This document shows, piece after piece, positions 58,316 to 64,000 of a DNA stretch of 64,000 nt (position 1 is its first letter; each line of letters opens with the position of its first letter). Origin of the DNA: Aerococcus urinae (GTDB lineage Bacteria; Bacillota; Bacilli; Lactobacillales; Aerococcaceae); the NCBI RefSeq assembly GCF_001543175.1, contig NZ_CP014161.1, forward strand, positions 558,001-622,000, in the 5' to 3' direction. Below the pieces are notes generated by a model. It did no database searches. It was not told the origin of the DNA and saw only the letters and a program-made list of their open reading frames with translations. Made by a program: the position numbers and the translations under genes.

Positions 58316-58344
58316 ATTATACATTGACCATGTTTGACATTCAA
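58316..58344 (-). promoter_or_regulatory. Promoter of clpE
   Basis: On the minus strand TTGAAT (58344-58339) and a perfect TATAAT (58321-58316) are separated by 17 bases. Confidence 0.75.
58323..58339 (-). promoter_or_regulatory. CtsR-type operator inside the clpE promoter
   Basis: The plus-strand reading ATTGACCATGTTTGACA matches the reverse of the CtsR heptad repeat, TTTGACY-NTN-TTTGACY, with one mismatch in each heptad. It lies across the -35/-10 spacer, where a repressor would block polymerase. A weaker ATTGACC half site lies near 58299. Confidence 0.75.
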
Positions 58345-58398
58345 GTCATAAAGCTTGTTTTCCCATGCTAAAGCCAAGGAGAATTTAATTAAGTAGTT

Positions 58399-58427
58399 GT
58401 CACCATGCTTAAAAAATGGTACATTAT
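58399..58427 (+). promoter_or_regulatory. Promoter of ptsHI
   Basis: TTGTCA at 58399-58404, 17-base spacer, TACATT at 58422-58427. Confidence 0.55.
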
Positions 58428-58510
58428 TAATGTAACGGTTTTCTTTTCTTTTAAGCGATAGTTGGGAAAGTCGTCAAATTACGTAGATTTAAAAAAAGGA
58501 GATTATAATA

Positions 58511-58777
58511 ATGAAAACTCAAGACTTTAATATTACTGCAGAAACTGGTATCCATGCTCGTCCAGCAACCTTACTTGTGCAAACTGCAAGCAAATTTAAA
58601 TCTGATATTAACTTAGAATATAAAGGTAAATCTGTTAACTTGAAATCCATCATGGGTGTAATGTCCTTAGGAGTAGGCCAAGGTGCAGATGTAACCATCT
58701 CTGTTGAAGGTGAAGATGAAGAAGAAGCAATGGCAGCTATCCAAGAAACCATGAAAAGTGAAGGGTTGTCAGAATAA
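58511..58777 (+). CDS. ptsH: Phosphocarrier protein HPr
   Basis: Carries phosphate from enzyme I to sugar-specific enzymes II and, when phosphorylated on serine, serves CcpA-mediated carbon repression. The 88-residue protein has the phosphorylated His exactly at residue 15 ([11 protein letters not shown]) and regulatory Ser at residue 46 ([12 protein letters not shown]). AAAGGAG precedes the ATG. The ptsI ATG follows one base after its stop. Confidence 0.98.
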   Translation: MKTQDFNITAETGIHARPATLLVQTASKFKSDINLEYKGKSVNLKSIMGVMSLGVGQGADVTISVEGEDEEEAMAAIQETMKSEGLSE

Positions 58778-58778
58778 C

Positions 58779-60503
58779 ATGGAAAAGTTGAAAGGAATTG
58801 GGGCTAGTGATGGTTACGCCATTGCTAAGGCCTTTCTTTTGGAACAACCTGACTTATCCTTTGAAGAAGGAAAAGTAGAAGATGCTGATGCGGAAATTGA
58901 ACGCTTAACTAAGGCTATTGATGATAGTCGTATTGAGATTGCTAAGATTAAAGTGATTGCTCAAGAACGTCTATCTGAAGAAGAAGCAGGCGTTTTTGAT
59001 GCGCATTTACAAATGCTAGATGACCCAGAAATGATCGCGACTTACCAACAAAAAATCAAAGATGAAAATCTTGATGCTCAAACTGCTGTGCGCCAAACGG
59101 CTGATGGCTTTATTGCTATCTTCAAGGCCATGGAAGATAATCCTTATATGCAAGAACGTGCAGCGGATATTAAAGATGTTACCGATCGCCTTATCGCGCA
59201 TTTAATTGGTGCAAAAATTCCTAACTTGAGTTTAATTGATGATGATGCAATTGTTATTGCTCCTGATTTAACTCCGAGTGATACGGCACAATTAAACAAA
59301 TATGTTAAAGGATTTGTTACTGATATTGGAGGACGGACATCCCACTCAGCAATTATGGCTCGTAGCTTAGAAGTTGCTGCTGTTGTTGGGACCACTTCTG
59401 CTTCTGAAGCGGTTAGTGATGGTGACTTAGTCATCGTCGACGGTTTTGAAGGGGAAGTTTTAATTAATCCAGACCAAGCCACTGTTGATAGCTATAAGGA
59501 CAAAGCTAAGGCTTATCAAAAACAAAAACTTGAATGGGAAAGCTTAAAAGATGCGGATTCTCTAACTAAAGATGGTAAACAGTTTGAAATTGTTGCCAAT
59601 ATCGGTTCACCAAAAGACTTACCTGGTGTCCATGAAAATGGGGCTGAAGGTGTGGGACTTTATCGGACAGAGTTCCTCTATATGGATTCAGACCACTTCC
59701 CAACTGAAGAAGAACAATTTGAAGCTTATAAGGAAGTTTTAGAATCTCTTAATGGTAAGAATGTGGTTATCCGGACTATGGATATTGGTGGGGATAAGAA
59801 ACTCCCTTATTTACCCTTACCAGAAGAGTTGAATCCTTTCTTGGGCTACCGTGCTATCCGGATTTGCTTAAGAGAAACGGATATGTTCCGGACCCAATTA
59901 CGGGCACTCCTACGTGCTTCTGCTTATGGGAAATTAAGTATTATGTTCCCAATGGTAGCTACCTTAGAAGAATGGCGTCAAGCTAAAGCCTTATATGAGG
60001 AAGAACGTCAAAAATTAATTGACGAAGGCGTTAAAGTTGCTGACAATATTCAAGTGGGGATTATGATCGAAATTCCAGCAGCAGCTGTTTTAGCTGATCA
60101 ATTTGCCAAAGAAGTTGACTTCTTTAGTATTGGAACCAACGACTTGATCCAATACACCATGGCTGCTGACCGGATGAATAATAATATCTCTTACCTCTAC
60201 CAACCCTATAATCCAGCCGTTCTACGCCTGATTAACTATGTGATTCAAGCTAGTCACAAAGAAGGTAAATGGACCGGTATGTGTGGGGAAGTAGCTGGTG
60301 ACCAAACTGCTATCCCACTCCTTGTTGGTATGGGCTTAGATGAATTCTCTATGAGCGCAACTTCAATTCTTAAATCGCGTTCCTTAATGGCTCGCTTAGA
60401 TTCTAAGGAATGTGAAGAATTAGCTCACAAAGCCATGAATGAAAAGACCAGTTCAGAAGAAGTGGCCGAAATGGTTCATGACTATGTCTCTAAGTTAGAC
60501 TAA
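58779..60503 (+). CDS. ptsI: Phosphoenolpyruvate--protein phosphotransferase (enzyme I)
   Basis: Starts the sugar phosphotransferase chain by taking phosphate from PEP. The 574-residue protein has the active-site His in [13 protein letters not shown] (about residues 184-196), the PEP-binding [12 protein letters not shown], and [15 protein letters not shown] plus MCGEVAGD with the C-terminal active-site Cys. The start at 58779 ([10 protein letters not shown]) is the family start; an upstream in-frame ATG overlaps ptsH and adds seven atypical residues. A strong terminator follows. Confidence 0.97.
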   Translation: MEKLKGIGASDGYAIAKAFLLEQPDLSFEEGKVEDADAEIERLTKAIDDSRIEIAKIKVIAQERLSEEEAGVFDAHLQMLDDPEMIATYQQKIKDENLDAQTAVRQTADGFIAIFKAMEDNPYMQERAADIKDVTDRLIAHLIGAKIPNLSLIDDDAIVIAPDLTPSDTAQLNKYVKGFVTDIGGRTSHSAIMARSLEVAAVVGTTSASEAVSDGDLVIVDGFEGEVLINPDQATVDSYKDKAKAYQKQKLEWESLKDADSLTKDGKQFEIVANIGSPKDLPGVHENGAEGVGLYRTEFLYMDSDHFPTEEEQFEAYKEVLESLNGKNVVIRTMDIGGDKKLPYLPLPEELNPFLGYRAIRICLRETDMFRTQLRALLRASAYGKLSIMFPMVATLEEWRQAKALYEEERQKLIDEGVKVADNIQVGIMIEIPAAAVLADQFAKEVDFFSIGTNDLIQYTMAADRMNNNISYLYQPYNPAVLRLINYVIQASHKEGKWTGMCGEVAGDQTAIPLLVGMGLDEFSMSATSILKSRSLMARLDSKECEELAHKAMNEKTSSEEVAEMVHDYVSKLD

Positions 60504-60518
60504 AAAAATAAACTGATT

Positions 60519-60584
60519 AAGTGCTGGTAATGAATACTGCCTTCAGTGAAGGAGAGTGATTCAATCATACCAGCACTTTTTTTC
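60519..60584 (+). terminator. Terminator after ptsHI
   Basis: AAGTGCTGGTA near 60519 pairs with TACCAGCACTT near 60568, with further pairing inside, followed by a T run. Confidence 0.88.
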
Positions 60585-60589
60585 TTGGA

Positions 60590-60618
60590 TTGGTATTCAC
60601 TCTGACCTGTGCTAAAAT
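60590..60618 (+). promoter_or_regulatory. Promoter of the glycosyltransferase gene
   Basis: TTGGTA at 60590-60595, 17-base spacer, TAAAAT at 60613-60618 with TG extension at 60610-60611. Confidence 0.65.
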
Positions 60619-60669
60619 AAAAGTACTTTGCACAACTTAATAGTAGATGATAAATGAGGGGAGAGGAAA

Positions 60670-61878
60670 ATGAAGATCGGCTTTTTTACGGATACTTATT
60701 TTCCACAAACTAGTGGGGTGGCTAGCTCAATTCAGACCTTAAGAGAAGAATTGACCAAGGCCGGCCACCAAGTTTATATTTTCACCACCACAGATCCTAA
60801 GGTAAAAGAGGATCAAGCGGAAGAAGGAATATTTAGGTACGAATCCATTCCCTTTCTCTTTTTTAAAGAACGTCGGGTGGCAGTGACGACTTTGCGACCG
60901 ATTTATAAAAAGGCCAAAGAACTAGACTTAGACATTATCCATACCCATACCGAATTTACCATGGGAATTTTTGGCGTCATGGTAGCCCACCGTTTGCGCT
61001 TACCAATTGTGCATACTTATCACACCTGGTATGAAAATTACCTGCATTATATCTTAAATGGTCACTTAGTGCCTAAGGCGGCGGTTAAGTCCTATACCCG
61101 TTATTTTTGTCAATTAGCCAATACGGTTATTGCCCCTAGCCAAATGATCCGCCAAGTTTTACAGGAATACGGTGTTGAGCGCCCGATTGAAGTTATTCCG
61201 TCCGGTGTCCGTTTCTCAAAGCAGCTAGCAGAGACAGACCGCCAACAATTGAAGGATGAGCTGGGGCTTGAGGATGACCAGCTGGTTCTTATCACGGTTA
61301 ACCGAATTGCCCAAGAAAAGAATTTAGACAGCTTAATTCAGCAGATGGCTAAGCTTCTGGAACTTATCCCCCAGGCTCGGCTCTTGATAGTCGGTGATGG
61401 GCCGGAAAAAGACCACCTAATGGCCCTTAGCCAAGAACTTAAGATAAATCATGCAGTTATTTTTACTGGGATGGTTCCCCATGAAGAAATTAACGGCTAT
61501 TATCAAATCGCTGATATTTATGTGAATTTATCCGTGACTGAGACCCAGGGAATTACCTTTATCGAGGCCATTGGCAATCATCTGCCTATCGTGGCTATGA
61601 AGAATGACTATTTACTTAACTTAAATCGGACAGCTCCGATTGGTAAATTACTCGACCAGGTTGACCAGTTCAGCCAGGCGGTGCTTACCTTAGCAGAGTC
61701 AACTTCTGAAAATTGTCAAGCCTTTAAGCATTTAGAGCAGGAAATTTCTGCCCAGACTTTTTATGAACGGGTCCATGCCTTGTATACTTCTTTAATAAGA
61801 AAGCAAGAAAGTCAGATGGAAGATGATGATACTAGCTTTTTTGAGAAAATTTCCGAAAATATCTGGCCCTTTCAATAA
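60670..61878 (+). CDS. GT4 family glycosyltransferase, probable diacylglycerol glucosyltransferase
   Basis: A 402-residue GT-B enzyme. The N-terminal Rossmann half starts MKIGFFTDTYFPQTSGVASS. IIHTHTEFTMGIFGVMVAHR and YHTWYENYLHYI resemble processive diacylglycerol glucosyltransferases of Lactobacillales, which make membrane glycolipids and lipoteichoic acid anchors. The donor-binding motif VTETQGITFIEAIGNHLPIV (about residues 290-309) holds the E-x7-E type pair. Many relatives have a second glycosyltransferase gene next to this one; here there is none, so the exact product is uncertain. Confidence 0.82.
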   Translation: MKIGFFTDTYFPQTSGVASSIQTLREELTKAGHQVYIFTTTDPKVKEDQAEEGIFRYESIPFLFFKERRVAVTTLRPIYKKAKELDLDIIHTHTEFTMGIFGVMVAHRLRLPIVHTYHTWYENYLHYILNGHLVPKAAVKSYTRYFCQLANTVIAPSQMIRQVLQEYGVERPIEVIPSGVRFSKQLAETDRQQLKDELGLEDDQLVLITVNRIAQEKNLDSLIQQMAKLLELIPQARLLIVGDGPEKDHLMALSQELKINHAVIFTGMVPHEEINGYYQIADIYVNLSVTETQGITFIEAIGNHLPIVAMKNDYLLNLNRTAPIGKLLDQVDQFSQAVLTLAESTSENCQAFKHLEQEISAQTFYERVHALYTSLIRKQESQMEDDDTSFFEKISENIWPFQ

Positions 61879-61907
61879 TTTTTCCTTTTCATTTCATGAC
61901 TTTTTGT

Positions 61908-61913
61908 TAAAAT
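61908..61913 (+). promoter_or_regulatory. Extended -10 of the YkuJ-like gene
   Basis: TAAAAT at 61908-61913 with TG at 61905-61906 and only a weak TTTTCA upstream. Confidence 0.4.
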
Positions 61914-61942
61914 GAAACAAGAGTAATGAAAGGGGACAGAAA

Positions 61943-62170
61943 ATGCAAGCTTCACAACTAAAAGCGATTATTTCTCGACTTGAGGCCATGCTTGAAGAGG
62001 GATCAGATATTGAAGTGAGACGATTTGAAAAAGAGGGCGAGGAACGATGCATGGTGCGCTATGATCGTGAAAGTGAAAGCTTTCTATTAATCGAGCATGG
62101 GGTAGATCAAACTTTTCAATTTGATGATATCGACCTAGCCGCTATGGAGATTTATGACCTCATTCAATAA
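61943..62170 (+). CDS. YkuJ-like small protein
   Basis: A 75-residue acidic protein. The order of segments SQLKAIISRLEAML, VRRFEKEGEERCMVRYD and FQFDDIDLAAMEIYDLIQ fits the YkuJ family of small Firmicutes proteins of unknown function. The ATG follows AAAGGGG. It stands alone between its own weak promoter and a terminator. Confidence 0.82.
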   Translation: MQASQLKAIISRLEAMLEEGSDIEVRRFEKEGEERCMVRYDRESESFLLIEHGVDQTFQFDDIDLAAMEIYDLIQ

Positions 62171-62184
62171 TTTGACTAACAAAC

Positions 62185-62211
62185 AGCCTGGAGATTGTCC
62201 AGGCTTTTTCT
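62185..62211 (+). terminator. Terminator after the YkuJ-like gene
   Basis: AGCCTGGA at 62185-62192 pairs with TCCAGGCT at 62198-62205, then TTTTTC. Confidence 0.88.
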
Positions 62212-62234
62212 GTAGATAGACAATTGGGCTGATC

Positions 62235-62264
62235 TTGTTAAACAAAGTTGACTTAGTGTATAAT
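62235..62264 (+). promoter_or_regulatory. Promoter of murE
   Basis: TTGTTA at 62235-62240, 18-base spacer, perfect TATAAT at 62259-62264. Confidence 0.7.
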
Positions 62265-62293
62265 GGGAATTCAGAAGAGAAAGTGAGGCAATT

Positions 62294-63808
62294 ATGAAAA
62301 AGACATTAAGGGAGATATGTCGCCTACTTGACGAACGAGGACAATTAAAGAGTCCGCGGCTAAAGAGCCAGGCGTCAGTCCAAAACTTAAGTTACAATTC
62401 TAAGGCGGTTTCTGAAGGAACATTATTCTTCTGCAAGGGAGCGCATTTTAAGCCTGCTTATTTAGAACAAGCCCAAGCTTTAGGAGCCATTGCCTATGTG
62501 AGTGAGCAGGACTATGGCCTGGATCTCCCCCTTATACAAGTGGAAGATATTCGTTTAGCCATGCCCATTATTGCGGATTTCTTTTACCAAGCCCCTTACC
62601 AAGCCTTTCACCTAACTGGGATTACGGGAACTAAGGGGAAGACAACGACTACCTTCTATTTAACTAAGATTCTTGATTTGTATCAGAAAAGCTTAGGAAA
62701 GGAGCCAACTGCCTATCTGTCTTCCTCAAGTTATTATGATGGAGTTGACCAAGGAGAATCCCACTTAACCACGCCCGAGTCCCTTGAACTTTTCTATCGC
62801 TTTAACCATGTCCGCGAGTCAGCAATCGACTTTATGACTATGGAAGTTTCCAGTCAGGCTCTCAAGTATCACCGGGTAGCAGAAGTTCCCTTTGAAGTCG
62901 GAGCTTTTCTGAATATTTCCACGGACCATATTTCACCAAGCGAGCATCCCAATTTCGAAGATTACTTCATGAGTAAGCTTAAGCTTTTTGATCAAAGTCA
63001 GTTGGCGGTGATTAACTTAGACGCTGACCATATCGATCGAATTTATCAAAGAGCAAGCGATTCGAAAACGGTCAAGGAAATTGTGACGGTTTCGACTAAG
63101 GATGAACAGGCCGATTATCTAGCTAAAAACATTGTGTCTGGGTCTGATCAACAACACTTTGTTTTACATGCTCCTGACTTTGAAGGAGAAATCCGGATGA
63201 AGATGCTGGGGCGGTTTAATGTAGAAAACGCCCTAGTCGCTATTGCGATTGCCCGCTACTACCAGGTTCCTTATGAAACCATAAAAAAAGCCTTACAAGA
63301 AGCACAAACTGAAGGTCGGATGGAAGTCTATCATTCTACGGATAAACGCATCCATGCTATCGTTGACTTCGCCCACAATAAATTGAGCCTAGAAAAACTT
63401 TTTGAAGCCAGCCGACAAATGTATCCTAAGGCCCATAGCATTGTGGTCTTTGGCTCTGCAGGGGACAAAGCAATTTCTAGACGCAAGGATTTAGGGGAAA
63501 TCGCCGCCCAATATGCGGATGAAATTATTCTCACCATGGATGACCCGGGGACTGAATCAGTGGAAAAAATATGCCAAGAAATCAACCAACCCATTCAAGC
63601 GGCTAAGCGCCAGGCGAAAATTATCCCTAATCGTCCCCAAGCGATTGACTATGCTTTTCAACAAGCTTCTGCTTATGATGGAGAGGTCGTGGTCTTGATT
63701 GCTGGTAAGGGGGATGAAGATACCATGAAAATTAATGGTGTCGACCAAGCTTACCCAACCGATCGCTATTATGTGAAGCAGGCTTTAGAAGAAATACCCA
63801 AGCATTAG
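62294..63808 (+). CDS. murE: UDP-N-acetylmuramoyl tripeptide synthetase MurE, predicted L-lysine type
   Basis: Adds the third residue to the peptidoglycan peptide. The 504-residue Mur ligase has the ATP site GITGTKGKTTTTFYL (about residues 113-127), EVSSQALKYHRV with the substrate-binding region, and VDFAHNKLSLEKLFEA. At the amino-acid selecting motif, DAP enzymes read DNPR; this protein reads MDDPGTES, lacking the Arg that binds DAP and resembling the DDP form of lysine enzymes. Lysine is therefore predicted. It is followed 17 bases later by hom. Confidence 0.92.
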   Translation: MKKTLREICRLLDERGQLKSPRLKSQASVQNLSYNSKAVSEGTLFFCKGAHFKPAYLEQAQALGAIAYVSEQDYGLDLPLIQVEDIRLAMPIIADFFYQAPYQAFHLTGITGTKGKTTTTFYLTKILDLYQKSLGKEPTAYLSSSSYYDGVDQGESHLTTPESLELFYRFNHVRESAIDFMTMEVSSQALKYHRVAEVPFEVGAFLNISTDHISPSEHPNFEDYFMSKLKLFDQSQLAVINLDADHIDRIYQRASDSKTVKEIVTVSTKDEQADYLAKNIVSGSDQQHFVLHAPDFEGEIRMKMLGRFNVENALVAIAIARYYQVPYETIKKALQEAQTEGRMEVYHSTDKRIHAIVDFAHNKLSLEKLFEASRQMYPKAHSIVVFGSAGDKAISRRKDLGEIAAQYADEIILTMDDPGTESVEKICQEINQPIQAAKRQAKIIPNRPQAIDYAFQQASAYDGEVVVLIAGKGDEDTMKINGVDQAYPTDRYYVKQALEEIPKH

Positions 63809-63825
63809 ATAAGAAGGAGGCAAGT

Positions 63826-64000
63826 ATGGTAAGTAAGAAGATAGCTATTTTAGGTTTAGGAACAGTTGGTCAGGGTGTATTCCGCGTTTTGCGCGATCAT
63901 CAGGCCAAAATTACCAGCCAACTCCACCATGCCCTTGAAGTAAAAAAGATCTTTGTCAGAAGCCCCGAAAAAGTCACCGAAGAATTTTCTAGTCAGGCTG
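63826..64000 (+). CDS. hom: Homoserine dehydrogenase, 3' end cut off by the window edge
   Basis: The first 58 codons are visible. MVSKKIAILGLGTVGQGVFR is the NAD(P)-binding Rossmann start of homoserine dehydrogenase, followed by VKKIFVRSPEKV. The ATG follows AAGGAGG. The enzyme reduces aspartate semialdehyde to homoserine, the substrate of MetA and of threonine synthesis. The short gap suggests co-transcription with murE. The family call from the N terminus alone is good but not complete. Confidence 0.85.
   Translation, partial: MVSKKIAILGLGTVGQGVFRVLRDHQAKITSQLHHALEVKKIFVRSPEKVTEEFSSQA

Noticed and set aside
58433-58446. Catabolite-responsive (cre) site TGTAACGGTTTTCT before ptsH
   Set aside because: It lacks the central CG and the final A of the consensus, so the match is too weak.

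Overview
The window is ordinary chromosome of a low-GC Gram-positive bacterium of the order Lactobacillales. Gene content and sequence style suggest Aerococcus, which is an inference because no 16S gene is present. Pointers are a Spx/SpxH/MecA/ClpE proteolysis set, DnaB/DnaI helicase loaders, CoiA, three tRNA-sensing T-box leaders, a glmS ribozyme, a V-type ATPase operon in Enterococcus order (ntpF-I-K-E-C-G-A-B-D), and a MurE with the DDP-type motif seen in lysine-adding enzymes. I see no rRNA, tRNA, prophage, transposase, CRISPR array or plasmid genes.

Layout. 1-2543: end of a rhomboid protease, glucokinase, an inactive-looking rhodanese and 3-methyladenine glycosylase. 2544-5493: Val T-box and valS. 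5494-7974: a candidate structured RNA, then the glmS ribozyme and glmS. 8113-12028: radC, a membrane protein with mnmM on the minus strand, and a LysM glucosaminidase. 12209-22579: a replication and repair block (MaoC-like protein, polA, mutM, coaE, nrdR, dnaB, dnaI), then T-box and thrS. 22701-26176: GtrA and macro-domain proteins, an M20 amidohydrolase, and the infC-rpmI-rplT operon behind an attenuated leader. 26235-29552: Dps under a PerR-like box, and metNIQ. 29725-38750: an acetyltransferase, mecA, spx, trpS, coiA, spxH, a CYTH protein, nadK, a pseudouridine synthase and mgtE. 39087-40456: T-box-controlled metA and an acetyltransferase. 40758-49380: V-type ATPase. 49582-51961: an amino-acid ABC transporter. 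52598-58220: prfC, guaB and clpE (CtsR box). 58511-64000: ptsHI, a glycolipid-type glycosyltransferase, a YkuJ-like protein, murE and the start of hom.

Functional links. The stress circuit is unusually concentrated: Spx, its adaptor SpxH, MecA and ClpE, plus likely PerR and CtsR operators. Methionine supply appears three times: MetNIQ uptake, T-box-controlled MetA with the acetyl-CoA-type Glu111, and hom at the right edge. The V-ATPase rotor subunit keeps all five Na+ ligands known from Enterococcus hirae NtpK, so a sodium pump is predicted.

The most interesting signal is not a gene. Two intergenic regions (15506-15860 and 52022-52499) carry a family of long hairpins with one shared architecture: a GTGC/GCAC clamp, a 2x2 internal loop, a variable stem, a 5-nt T-rich bulge on the 3' arm, a second stem, and a tail reading TCGCACTCTTTT. 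Arm sequences differ between copies but stay paired, which is covariation. At 52 kb the copies are nested into a structure of about 470 nt. I do not recognise this family. A second possible RNA lies at 5589-5822. Also notable: infC has no usable ATG near its 5' end and appears to start at an AUC codon.

All pairings and motif matches were made by eye; no folding or database search was run.
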